Positions 1 to 6,938 of a stretch of 52,703 nucleotides of DNA are shown here, in pieces. The notes under the pieces are model-generated. The model saw only the letters and a list, made by a program, of their open reading frames with translations, had not been told where the DNA came from and did not search any database. Position 1 is the first letter of the stretch, and each line of letters starts with the position of its first letter. Source of the stretch: a virus; the IMG/VR virus record IMGVR_UViG_3300027515_000001, positions 1 through 52,703 of that record, one strand, 5' to 3'. Position numbers and translations under genes: made by a program.

Positions 1-127
1 ATATATTCCAGCGCCTCGTCAACCGTATCAGCTGTCGGCAATATCTGCAACGGCGCGAGGAATTGCGTTGTTTGTGCGTGCAAACTCTCTTTTTGCGATT
101 TGTGCGGATCGTACAAAAGAAATCGCA
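1..127. repeat. 127-bp terminal direct repeat, left copy
   Basis: Bases 1-127 are identical to the last 127 bases of the window. The repeat begins and ends inside one reading frame that is completed by joining the ends. A length of exactly 127 equals the largest k-mer commonly used by short-read de Bruijn assemblers, so it is best read as the overlap of a circular contig (unique length 52,576 bp) and not as a packaged terminal repeat. Confidence 0.95.
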
Positions 128-308
128 CGCCTTGCGCCGCCCACTGCGCCAGCCAAAACGCCGTGCCGGTCGTCTTGCCGCTTCCACCCTTCCCAGCAAC
201 CGCCAACGCATTGTGTTCACTCCAGCGCCACACGACCGGAACGCGCCGCTGTTCGTCGTTCCGGTATGCGCCGAGGATGAGATTGTTTGTGAACGGAGGC
301 AATTGCAT
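1..308 (-). CDS. FtsK/HerA-like P-loop ATPase, N-terminal part (continues at 52703)
   Basis: This is the start of a gene that crosses the contig ends; the rest is at 52078-52703. Joined over the circle it is 807 nt, 268 aa. The ATG at 308 is chosen because it lies 5 nt after the stop of the preceding small ORF, which suggests translational coupling; no clear Shine-Dalgarno sequence is visible. Residues 39-46 form Walker A (GKGGSGKT). Walker B is at residues 123-129 (IVFVFDE), followed by a polar-Q segment VVLIGQTWG. This arrangement is typical of FtsK/HerA/TraD-type DNA-pumping or packaging ATPases. The phage has a separate terminase, so the role here is unknown; DNA partition, ejection or recombination are possible. 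Confidence 0.85.
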   Translation of the reverse strand, partial: MQLPPFTNNLILGAYRNDEQRRVPVVWRWSEHNALAVAGKGGSGKTTGTAFWLAQWAAQGVRFLLYDPHKSQKESLHAQTTQFLAPLQILPTADTVDEALEY

Positions 309-313
309 ATACG

Positions 314-475
314 TCACGCAAATAGTCGCTCGGCGACACGCTGAAACGCAGGCCAATGATCTTTCGGGATCATCCAGAGCGTATTGGAGATGCTTTCGTT
401 CAAGAACTGCAACGCTTTGCGCTCATTAAATGTCTTGCACAATGCGTACATGCGATGGTAATACCCGCCGATCAC
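314..475 (-). CDS. small protein, translationally coupled (GTG start)
   Basis: A 53-residue reading frame ends at 314, just before the ATPase start. Its GTG start overlaps the TGA of the upstream 21-codon ORF (GTGA), the usual arrangement for termination-reinitiation. The sequence is protein-like (contains GGYYHRMYALCK and ends VAERLFA). No family is recognised. It may instead be the continuation, by a -1 shift, of the upstream ORF, giving one protein of about 74 residues. Confidence 0.5.
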   Translation of the reverse strand: MIGGYYHRMYALCKTFNERKALQFLNESISNTLWMIPKDHWPAFQRVAERLFA

Positions 476-537
476 GCTGTCAACGAGATCGCATCAACCA
501 ACCCACGCGCCACTTGCTCATAATAATTTTGATACAT
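472..537 (-). CDS. 21-codon leader ORF with strong RBS
   Basis: The ATG at 537 is preceded at good spacing by GGAGGGG (541-547), so initiation here is likely. The frame encodes 21 residues beginning MYQNYYEQVARG and stops at TGA (472-474), which overlaps the GTG start of the next ORF. It could be a leader peptide or the N-terminus of a frameshifted gene. It lies 14 nt after thyX in the leftward operon. Confidence 0.45.
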   Translation of the reverse strand: MYQNYYEQVARGLVDAISLTA

Positions 538-550
538 ACACCCCTCCGCT

Positions 551-1396
551 TTACTCAATATCTTTTCGATACTGGTGCCATCCGTAATAGTCATTTTTCC
601 AAAATTGCGTCGAACGTTCGGTTTTGATAAGCACGTCATCGGCGCAACTGGTAAAATTGCTCATTGCCGGATTTTCACGCCAAAACGCGATGTGCTCAAA
701 CGGCGACAAATGCTTGTGTTCCTTCAATCTTCGCGCCAAATCTTTGTTCTTTTGTTCGTCCTCCTCATCACGATTATACGAAACGCGGGCTAACCGCGCC
801 GCGACGCTATCGTAGTCGGCTTCTTCAAGTGGAAGATGCACATCGTCAACAACCCATTCCGCATTTCGTATCGCGTCACTAATTGCGCGCGCAACTTCTT
901 GCATCGCGACATCGGCGGTCGGATGGTTGCGCAATTGCAAAAACGCATCCCAAGCCGCTTGCGTGCCAGTCACGACACCAGCGATCACGCGGGTTGTTGG
1001 TAGCAACCGATTGAGTTGCTCTTTGGCGATATTATACGTTTGTGCCAGTCCGTCAATGTAGTAAACCATCAAATCGTGCAACCGAACCCATTCTTCGTGT
1101 ACTTCTCGATCATCAATCCGTTCACCAACCGCCATGCCCTTTGCAGTTTTATACAATTCCGACGGATGATAATATCCTAAATCGAGAACCCGACCGAACG
1201 ACATCGCCCGCGCTGATGACGCATTGCGCGAGAGACGCCGGTGGGTCAACAACTCGATCCAGACGTACAACGGCACCGTGACGCGCAAGGTAATTAGTCC
1301 AACGCGAAACAATTTGCGTCGCTTTGCTTGTGCAGGGATCGTCTTCCGCAAACACTCGATCCGAATAGGCGCTGCTTGCCATCGTTTTGCGCTCAT
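551..1396 (-). CDS. thyX: FAD-dependent thymidylate synthase ThyX
   Basis: ThyX makes dTMP from dUMP with FAD, NADPH and methylene-tetrahydrofolate. The protein is 281 aa. Residues 51-64 (THRRLSRNASSARA) match the ThyX signature (RHRxxSxNxxSxR) in the variant THRxxSRNASSxRA found in the longer family branch, where the signature is N-terminal. The segment ARVSY...LSPFEH, which comes before the signature in classical ThyX, is near the C-terminus here, and the protein ends with YYGWHQYRKDIE. The ATG at 1396 is chosen because AAAGGTGGT precedes it; the open frame extends further upstream without a better start. It sits in the leftward early operon and fits the dUTPase and ribonucleotide reductase encoded elsewhere. 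Confidence 0.92.
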   Translation of the reverse strand: MSAKRWQAAPIRIECLRKTIPAQAKRRKLFRVGLITLRVTVPLYVWIELLTHRRLSRNASSARAMSFGRVLDLGYYHPSELYKTAKGMAVGERIDDREVHEEWVRLHDLMVYYIDGLAQTYNIAKEQLNRLLPTTRVIAGVVTGTQAAWDAFLQLRNHPTADVAMQEVARAISDAIRNAEWVVDDVHLPLEEADYDSVAARLARVSYNRDEEDEQKNKDLARRLKEHKHLSPFEHIAFWRENPAMSNFTSCADDVLIKTERSTQFWKNDYYGWHQYRKDIE

Positions 1397-1416
1397 ACAC
1401 CACCTTTTTACAACAT

Positions 1417-1614
1417 TCACAACGATGCGCGTACCATCATTGTCAACATCGCGGGAATAATGAACAAAAACACAAATACCAACACCAACGCGCCAACGAT
1501 AATTGTAATTTTGATAGACGCCTGCGCAAAAAGGTGCTGCGATTGCGCAATCACTTGATGCACTAATGCAACACCGATCTGAAACCCCCACGTTAACCAA
1601 AACACTGCACGCAT
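1417..1614 (-). CDS. small two-helix membrane protein
   Basis: 65 residues. A hydrophobic segment lies near the N-terminus (AVFWLTWGFQIGVALV) and a strongly hydrophobic one near the C-terminus (ITIIVGALVLVFVFLFIIP). The ATG at 1614 follows GGAAGGGGT, which overlaps the stop codon of the phosphoesterase gene, so the two are tightly coupled. Family not recognised. Confidence 0.7.
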   Translation of the reverse strand: MRAVFWLTWGFQIGVALVHQVIAQSQHLFAQASIKITIIVGALVLVFVFLFIIPAMLTMMVRASL

Positions 1615-1618
1615 ACAA

Positions 1619-2650
1619 CTACCCCTTCCAGCTATTGTACATTTTACCCAAATACCGATACCTGCGAAAGACAGGCTCACTGAAACGATTAAATACTTCA
1701 AACTCGTCTTCTGCGCGTAACAATGCATACCCTTGTTGCATCGGCGCATAGGTGTTCAACCTTCGCTCGCTATACCAAAACTTTTGCGGATCGGCGATGC
1801 ACCCGATGGACGCGCCTAGCCATTGGTCATTTTGCACAACTCCGAGCAAGTGATCGTGTCCAACGAGTACATGTTGTTGTCGTTGTTTTGCAATCGTTGC
1901 CGCTAGTTTCCCCGGCTGCTTGTGGGATTGTGACAAATGACCAACGACAAATGTTTCACCAATCTCGATGTAATCATACTCTGAAACCGTGATCTGGTAG
2001 CGCGGCTGCTTATTCCCCAACGCGGCATAGATCAAACGTTGCAACGTCAAAGCGGCATCGAGTTTGACCGCCATCCGCTCGTCATGGTTGCCATTGCAAA
2101 TATAGACAGGCGCCGTTTTTGCCAACGCAAGCAGCACCTCGCCCGCCATAGCTAATTCAGTTTCAAGCCGGGGGACGTTCCAATCACGCGGATAGCGTGA
2201 GATTTGCGCAAAGTCAAATACATCACCGGCGACAACAATTTGATCATATTCACCATGATGCTTATTCAACAGTTGCACGAGAAACGATTTGTCATGAAAC
2301 GGCGCGTGGATGTCAGCGATCACCAACGTGCGTTGAAACGGGATACGCAGCGGCTCGTGAAACGGTTTTGGTAATGGCTCAGGAATGCACACCAGATCGC
2401 TTTCACGAGTTTCGCGCATAGCTGCGTCGCGCAATTGCGTGCGTTGCGCAACGGTTGCACCAGCATCTAGTTGCGTATGCGTAAATTGCGCGCGATCCTT
2501 TCGTCGCCGCCACCATGCGCGCAATGCCATCGGGCTATTCCAACGCATTGCGCATTCCACTTCAAGCCGACGCTGGATTTCTTCCCATGTAATTGCCGGA
2601 TGCAGTCGTTTTAGTTCGGTAATGCGTTCGACAATAGCAGTTTCGTTCAT
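1619..2650 (-). CDS. calcineurin-like metallophosphoesterase
   Basis: 343 aa. The metallophosphoesterase motifs appear in order: DIHAPFHD (D113, H115), GDVFD (D143), NGNHDER (N188, H189, D190), VGH and finally VGHDH. These ligate a two-metal centre that hydrolyses phosphoesters of nucleotides, nucleic acids or proteins. The first 90 residues are basic and helical (AWWRRRKDRAQ) and may bind DNA. The ATG at 2650 follows GAGGT; an in-frame ATG upstream lacks an RBS. The substrate cannot be deduced; its place among recombination and nucleotide genes suggests nucleic-acid end processing. Confidence 0.85.
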   Translation of the reverse strand: MNETAIVERITELKRLHPAITWEEIQRRLEVECAMRWNSPMALRAWWRRRKDRAQFTHTQLDAGATVAQRTQLRDAAMRETRESDLVCIPEPLPKPFHEPLRIPFQRTLVIADIHAPFHDKSFLVQLLNKHHGEYDQIVVAGDVFDFAQISRYPRDWNVPRLETELAMAGEVLLALAKTAPVYICNGNHDERMAVKLDAALTLQRLIYAALGNKQPRYQITVSEYDYIEIGETFVVGHLSQSHKQPGKLAATIAKQRQQHVLVGHDHLLGVVQNDQWLGASIGCIADPQKFWYSERRLNTYAPMQQGYALLRAEDEFEVFNRFSEPVFRRYRYLGKMYNSWKG

Positions 2651-2686
2651 AACAACCTCAAAAATGATCAATTTCTCCGAAACCGA

Positions 2687-3319
2687 TCAAACCGACTGAT
2701 GCGTTTTTGCCTTTGCCATGTCATCAATGAAGAGCTTCAGTACATAGTACGCTTCTTGTTCGCTACAGTCAAAAACATTCATCAGCAACAAAACCGCGTC
2801 TTTCAACGATAGGTCAATTCTCTGTTGCTGATAGGCGCGAAACACACTTGATAAGTACGAATACATCTGATCAACGTTGCTCGTATCATTCTCCTGTTCG
2901 CTGTGATAAGTTCGGATAAATTGTACAAATCGGCGCGGTGAGATGTTGCTCGCGTGAATACGCTGCTGATACCTACGCACCTCCGCTGCCACCGTCCAAC
3001 CGAATGCTAATGCGACGATCCCAAGCGTCTTGATAAGCTCGCGCGAAATAACTGGTGTCGGCGACAGGATTGCGCGCTGAAGCAACACATACTGTTGCTT
3101 GCTGATTTGTGCAGTTTGCACAAGATCGAGCAACCGCTCTTCGATCTCAAACCACGTCCATTCGCGGTCATCGAATGTATCGCGCTGCTCAAACGCCTCG
3201 GTAAGACGCACTAACACCAGCCCCGTCGCCGGAATACGCGACCACGCTACCGGCAGCGTTGTGCAAAAAGTACAATGTCTACGCTTTCTTCCGAAACGGG
3301 CAATAATATTTGCACACAT
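2687..3319 (-). CDS. unknown protein, overlaps RecB-like nuclease gene
   Basis: 210 aa, no family recognised. The N-terminus contains CANIIARFGRKRRHC followed by TFC, a possible small metal-binding cluster. The rest looks helical, and residues 45-75 are acidic (EQRDTFDDREW). The start at 3319 lies inside the end of the nuclease gene (41-nt overlap) and is preceded by GAGG at 8 nt. Tight overlap implies co-translation with the nuclease and a shared recombination or repair role, which is inference only. Confidence 0.7.
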   Translation of the reverse strand: MCANIIARFGRKRRHCTFCTTLPVAWSRIPATGLVLVRLTEAFEQRDTFDDREWTWFEIEERLLDLVQTAQISKQQYVLLQRAILSPTPVISRELIKTLGIVALAFGWTVAAEVRRYQQRIHASNISPRRFVQFIRTYHSEQENDTSNVDQMYSYLSSVFRAYQQQRIDLSLKDAVLLLMNVFDCSEQEAYYVLKLFIDDMAKAKTHQSV

Positions 3320-4025
3320 CGCATTGCCTCACACTCTCAAACCGATCTTGCGCGATTGTCTCAGCGATGCTTTGCGCTCTCGGCAGCGTTATGTCATATA
3401 AGCAATCGACATCGGCATCAACTGTTTCACCGGTGCGCAAATGGTGCCAAATAACGCGCTTTGGTCGGTGTCCAAACAATCGCTCATACGCCATCGCATA
3501 CAGCGCAAATTGAATATCGTCGTTAATAGACGCAGGTTTGTACTGCGACGTTTTGAAATCAACCACCCACCCGCGTTCGTCGATCAAGTCAATAAAACCA
3601 AGCGCATACGTATGATCTGACAATTGTTCAACAAAAAACCGTTCCGATCCATTCGCAATTGCGCGATACTGTGTTAGATCGTTTGTCTCAAACACCTGCA
3701 CCCCGTCAATTGCATAGCGCGGATATTCTCGGTATTCATCTAAATCATCGAGTTTCGCTAGGTACGCTCGTTTTGGCGGCTCGCCGTATTTATAAAATTG
3801 CTCAATTGCATAATGCGCCGCCTTGCCAAAAATAACCGAATGATGGGTAGGCGGACGCTCTCCTAAAACGTACTGCTTCCAAAACCGAAACCGGCACTCT
3901 TCGTACAACTTGATACGCGACGCCGACAGCCTGATCTTTCCGCGCCGGTCAAAACATTGCTTCTTTGCAATGAGTTCTGGATACTGGTCAAAAATGTGTT
4001 CTGGCAAAGGTTCGTCACGCAACAT
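3279..4025 (-). CDS. RecB/Cas4-like PD-(D/E)XK nuclease with cysteine cluster
   Basis: 248 aa. The N-terminal half has SASRIKLYEECRFRFWKQYV, the motif that opens PDDEXK_1 (RecB/Cas4/AddB C-terminal) nucleases. GFIDLIDERGWVVDFKTSQ gives the catalytic D...DxK motif, and QFALYAMAY is motif QxxxY. One cysteine in YEEC plus CDVCKYYC near the C-terminus form the four-cysteine pattern that binds an iron-sulphur cluster in Cas4/AddB. The family degrades DNA ends, and next to recA it fits recombination or host-DNA breakdown. The ATG at 4025 is preceded by GAGGAGGAT, which is the end of the upstream gene. Confidence 0.85.
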   Translation of the reverse strand: MLRDEPLPEHIFDQYPELIAKKQCFDRRGKIRLSASRIKLYEECRFRFWKQYVLGERPPTHHSVIFGKAAHYAIEQFYKYGEPPKRAYLAKLDDLDEYREYPRYAIDGVQVFETNDLTQYRAIANGSERFFVEQLSDHTYALGFIDLIDERGWVVDFKTSQYKPASINDDIQFALYAMAYERLFGHRPKRVIWHHLRTGETVDADVDCLYDITLPRAQSIAETIAQDRFESVRQCDVCKYYCPFRKKA

Positions 4026-4026
4026 G

Positions 4027-4371
4027 TTACATATCCTCCTCGTACTCATGTTCCTTGATGTTCATCAACCCTGCGCGGGGAACTGTCGCGTACCACAATT
4101 CGAGCATTGCCCGAATATGCAACTGTTCGAGTAATTGTACCGATGCTCGTATTTGCTCAAATGCAATTTTTGTTTCTAGCGCCGCTTTGCGATACGAAAC
4201 CAACTCTTTTTCACGCAATTGAGGTCGGCGCGGATAACGTTCCTTCAATTCGTTCTCTTTTTGCTCTAATGCAAATTGCGCTTCAGCATACGCCTTCCAC
4301 GCTTCCGCAAGATGATTATACATCTCGATCATTCGTTCGTAGGACGGAGCAATATCAACCCATCGCGTCAT
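4027..4371 (-). CDS. coiled-coil small protein between RecA and nuclease
   Basis: 114 aa, almost entirely charged helix (for example KAYAEAQFALEQKENELKERY), likely a coiled coil. No family recognised. It overlaps the end of recA by 17 nt and has a strong GAGGAGG site before its ATG. Its own last codons provide the RBS of the downstream nuclease. Position suggests a recombination mediator or accessory, by inference only. Confidence 0.7.
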   Translation of the reverse strand: MTRWVDIAPSYERMIEMYNHLAEAWKAYAEAQFALEQKENELKERYPRRPQLREKELVSYRKAALETKIAFEQIRASVQLLEQLHIRAMLELWYATVPRAGLMNIKEHEYEEDM

Positions 4372-5305
4372 TGTTGCCCTCCTCGCGCATTAAAGTCATG
4401 ACATCCTGCACGAGATCACCCGTGCAAAATGTTGTGATCGCAACAATTTCGCCCTGTACTTTTTCTCCGGTTCGCGGAGAAACGTACCACGAACCACGCT
4501 TTTCGATCAATCCCAGCCGGATCGCATGTTGAAGTACATCCGCACCCGCGTCAAATCCACGCCCATGTACCAACTTGACCGTTGCCGAGCGCCGCGCTGG
4601 TGCGGTTCGGTTTTTCGTGACCGTAACCTGCACCTCGTCGGCGTCGTCACCTTTCTTTAATGTCACTAGTTCGAGGCGCAACGATAGCGCGTGATGGTAG
4701 ACAAAGGAACCCGCTGGCTTCTTGTCCACACGCGATAACGTTGAAATATTGGCGCGGTACTGATTGATAAACAACAACGTATTGTTGCGCAATGCGAGAA
4801 TTGGCGTTAATCGCTTGCAAAATAACCCTAATTTCTTTGCGTGCTCGCCAATTCGTTGTTCTGTTTCGTATATGTCACTCGGATTGTCGTCGCTCGCAGA
4901 TGACGGAATGAGCCATGTCACGCTATCGAGCACAACGAACGCACGTTCATGCTGGCGAAACACCCACTCGATTGCGGTCAGCGTTTCTTCCATTGCGCCA
5001 GCGCGAATAATCGTCAGCCGATTGAGGTCAACGCCGAGCGACTGCGCATACGCCGGGTCGAACGTGCGCTCTTGATCCACGTAAAAGGTTGTGTGATCAC
5101 ATTTTTGCGCTTGTGCAATTGCATCAAGCGAAAGCGACGTTTTACCTGTTCCTTGCGCGCCGACGAGATCGGTCATCATTCCGACCGGAATGCCGCCGCC
5201 CGTGATTATGTTCAACGACGGCAGCGAGAACGGAATATACGATTTCGGTTGGTGCAACAGCGCAACCGCCGGAATGAGATATTGTTGCAATTCGGTCAAT
5301 TTCAT
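4355..5305 (-). CDS. recA: RecA-like recombinase
   Basis: 316 aa. Walker A is GAQGTGKTS (residues 49-57). Walker B is in FVVLDSV. The segment DQERTFDPAYAQSLGVDLNRL aligns with the RecA motif DxEHALDPxYAxxLGVDxxxL and keeps the catalytic Glu. NQYRANI is in the loop region, and the C-terminal KNRTAPARR...LIEKRGSWY matches the end of the RecA core. RecA forms ATP-dependent filaments on ssDNA for strand exchange. It is shorter than E. coli RecA because the acidic C-terminal domain is missing. GAAGGA stands before the ATG. In a phage it would support recombination-dependent replication and concatemer formation. Confidence 0.93.
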   Translation of the reverse strand: MKLTELQQYLIPAVALLHQPKSYIPFSLPSLNIITGGGIPVGMMTDLVGAQGTGKTSLSLDAIAQAQKCDHTTFYVDQERTFDPAYAQSLGVDLNRLTIIRAGAMEETLTAIEWVFRQHERAFVVLDSVTWLIPSSASDDNPSDIYETEQRIGEHAKKLGLFCKRLTPILALRNNTLLFINQYRANISTLSRVDKKPAGSFVYHHALSLRLELVTLKKGDDADEVQVTVTKNRTAPARRSATVKLVHGRGFDAGADVLQHAIRLGLIEKRGSWYVSPRTGEKVQGEIVAITTFCTGDLVQDVMTLMREEGNNDAMG

Positions 5306-5341
5306 ATATGCAAATCCTTCATATCACGCAACGGTTGCGCA

Positions 5342-5704
5342 TCACGCAACATTTGCCTGCGCTTCGACCAACAAAGTAAACACATGGTCGATCATCAATT
5401 TGACCATATACACGATTGTCACCATGTCCGGTTCAAAAAACCCTCCGTACTCGTCAATAACCCCATACGCAACACCATCTTCACCTTGTTTTTTTACCAG
5501 CACTTTGTGCAACACCGCAGTTACTGCGTGTATCCATGTATCGGCTGCCGCTTGGTCGTCAACAATTTCTGAGATGTTCTCCGGCGAACTGACATATTTA
5601 TGCGTCAACGATCCCTTTTTTAATACTTTCCGCTTTTTTGTGATATAATACACATCTACCGTGTTATCCTTTTTCAACAGCAACGCCCATCGTTTCTGGT
5701 TCAT
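5342..5704 (-). CDS. unknown early protein
   Basis: 120 aa, no family recognised. The N-terminus is basic (KRWALLLKKDNTVDVYYITKKRKVLKK); the C-terminal part is hydrophobic or helical (TIVYMVKLMIDHVFTLLV). Start supported by AAAGAAAGGAG 6 nt before the ATG. The leader carries ATGTCATGTCAT, resembling the palindrome in the leader of the next upstream gene. Confidence 0.7.
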   Translation of the reverse strand: MNQKRWALLLKKDNTVDVYYITKKRKVLKKGSLTHKYVSSPENISEIVDDQAAADTWIHAVTAVLHKVLVKKQGEDGVAYGVIDEYGGFFEPDMVTIVYMVKLMIDHVFTLLVEAQANVA

Positions 5705-5719
5705 GTTTCACTCCTTTCT

Positions 5720-5735
5720 TTTATGACATGACATA
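5720..5735 (-). promoter_or_regulatory. ATGTCATGTCAT leader motif
   Basis: The leader of the 120-aa gene has ATGTCATGTCATAAAAG just before its RBS. The leader of the neighbouring 206-aa gene has ATGTCATGACATTTATG at the same place. Similarity at a fixed position before the RBS suggests a shared operator or mRNA element. Confidence 0.3.
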
Positions 5736-5742
5736 TAAGCAA

Positions 5743-6363
5743 CTACGCAGCAACATACCAGTATCCCCGCGCAGTCATGTGGTTACGCTCATACGCACGT
5801 CGTGACAATTGCGTATCAAGTCCGCGTTGCACCTCGACCACGCTCATCGCAGAAATGCACAATTCGGCGTGATAATCGCCAATTTGATGCACATCTTGAT
5901 GCACATTTGTGTTCATTTGCACATCGTTTTGCGCATCTGTGATAGAAAGTGAACGACGTGAAAATAGTTCGACATCGACATTTTCCATGATAAGCAACGT
6001 CGAAGGTGACGGTTTGCGGAGTTTGAAGAAGCCGTAACGTTCAACGAGTTGTGCGGGAGTTAACGAAATAAACACATGATCTGTGGCGATCACGTGGCAA
6101 AGAAAACGGTTGTATAAACGCTCAATGTGCGTATATGCAATATCGCCAGCGAGTGTGGACAACGACAAACAATACTGATCGTCGGCGCACTGGAGCGTAT
6201 ACGGGGAAACGGGGAAATATGGCACCGCCAGCGTGTAAGCGATATACGTGGGAGAGTGCAGTAAAATACGTTTTCCTCTCGACAAACTCTGTTCGTAATT
6301 TGTTTCGGTTAGCCCAACGAACGTTACATACATTTCCCGATGGTTCAGTTCCTGATTAACCAT
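5743..6363 (-). CDS. unknown early protein, first gene of the leftward operon
   Basis: 206 aa, no family recognised. The ATG at 6363 is chosen because AAAGGAG lies 6 nt upstream; the longer open frame has no RBS. It is the first gene after the strong promoter at 6425-6452, where phages often place host-takeover or regulatory genes. Near residues 150-170 there is a run rich in Asn, Gln, His and Asp (NDVQMNTNVHQDVHQ). Confidence 0.7.
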   Translation of the reverse strand: MVNQELNHREMYVTFVGLTETNYEQSLSRGKRILLHSPTYIAYTLAVPYFPVSPYTLQCADDQYCLSLSTLAGDIAYTHIERLYNRFLCHVIATDHVFISLTPAQLVERYGFFKLRKPSPSTLLIMENVDVELFSRRSLSITDAQNDVQMNTNVHQDVHQIGDYHAELCISAMSVVEVQRGLDTQLSRRAYERNHMTARGYWYVAA

Positions 6364-6383
6364 TGCGCTACTCCTTTCATAAA

Positions 6384-6393
6384 TGTCATGACA
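6384..6393. promoter_or_regulatory. perfect 10-bp palindrome TGTCATGACA
   Basis: TGTCATGACA lies between the leftward promoter and the RBS of the 206-aa gene. It is a perfect dyad and a candidate repressor site or leader hairpin. A near-copy stands in the leader of the next gene at 5720-5735. Confidence 0.35.
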
Positions 6394-6424
6394 TACACGC
6401 AACGACACACAGGCCGTTGAAAAC

Positions 6425-6452
6425 AGTATAACACACCTTTTGTAGTTGTCAA
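6425..6452 (-). promoter_or_regulatory. sigma-70-type promoter of the leftward early operon
   Basis: Read on the minus strand: TTGACA, 16 bp, TATACT. This is near consensus and lies about 60 nt upstream of the 206-aa gene. It should drive the whole leftward block through recA, thyX and the ATPase. Confidence 0.85.
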
Positions 6453-6496
6453 GTCACACAACCCGCCGGTTTGTGCAAATTGTACAAAGAGATGTT

Positions 6497-6868
6497 ATGA
6501 ACGACAGTAACCACCTTTCTTTAACCGACCGCCACGCGATAACACCGCTGCCCGTACCGCAAAAACATTGCGCGCTTTGCGATGCGGTAATTCGGTCAAA
6601 CGACACTGTGTGTCGAAAACATTATGGCGATATGCTGGCATATCGCGGGCAGTCGTGGTTCGAGGCGCTTGTACAAATTGAACGCGAGCAATACCGGAAT
6701 GCGCAACGGTTGTTTCGCACGCAACGCAAACAAAAACATGCGTATGTGCTGACATTGCCCAAACCGGCGAAATTGCTTTTATGCAACTTTGCGTTGATCG
6801 GAGCAACGCGCAAACAGCAGGCAAAACTGCGATCATGGCTGCTCCGATTTTATAAATCGCTTGCGTGA
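6497..6868 (+). CDS. small putative zinc-binding protein
   Basis: 123 aa. HCALCDAVIRSNDTVCRKHYG contains CxxC...CxxH, a likely zinc-binding knuckle. The C-terminal half is basic with aromatic and Leu residues. The ATG at 6497 follows AAAGAGATG; the upstream TTG-initiated extension would run through the divergent promoter and is rejected. Transcribed away from the early operon. Family not recognised; a DNA- or RNA-binding role is plausible. Confidence 0.65.
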   Translation: MNDSNHLSLTDRHAITPLPVPQKHCALCDAVIRSNDTVCRKHYGDMLAYRGQSWFEALVQIEREQYRNAQRLFRTQRKQKHAYVLTLPKPAKLLLCNFALIGATRKQQAKLRSWLLRFYKSLA

Positions 6869-6906
6869 TTATCATGTAATTACTTCATAGTACAAATAGT
6901 TGCAAC

Positions 6907-6914
6907 TGTGATAC
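6907..6914 (+). promoter_or_regulatory. TGTGATA motif, candidate late promoter (capsid block)
   Basis: TGTGATAC lies 24 nt before the protease/scaffold gene in the context ACAAATAGTTGCAAC-TGTGATAC. The same core precedes three other late gene groups at 12943, 16332 and 38415. Here and at 12943 the upstream flanks also agree (GTACAAAT...GCAAC). Confidence 0.5.
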
Positions 6915-6938
6915 TTGTAGAATAATACAGTTACGTGT

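Noticed and set aside
1-127. True direct terminal repeat of a linear packaged genome
   Set aside because: The ends lie inside a gene and the length equals a standard assembly k-mer; circular overlap explains it more simply.
472-537. Slippery heptamer in the 21-codon ORF
   Set aside because: No X-XXY-YYZ sequence occurs in frame; GTGA-coupled reinitiation or an indel is more likely.
6446-6496. Longer start for the zinc-binding protein
   Set aside because: The TTG start lies inside the divergent promoter; the ATG at 6497 has an RBS.
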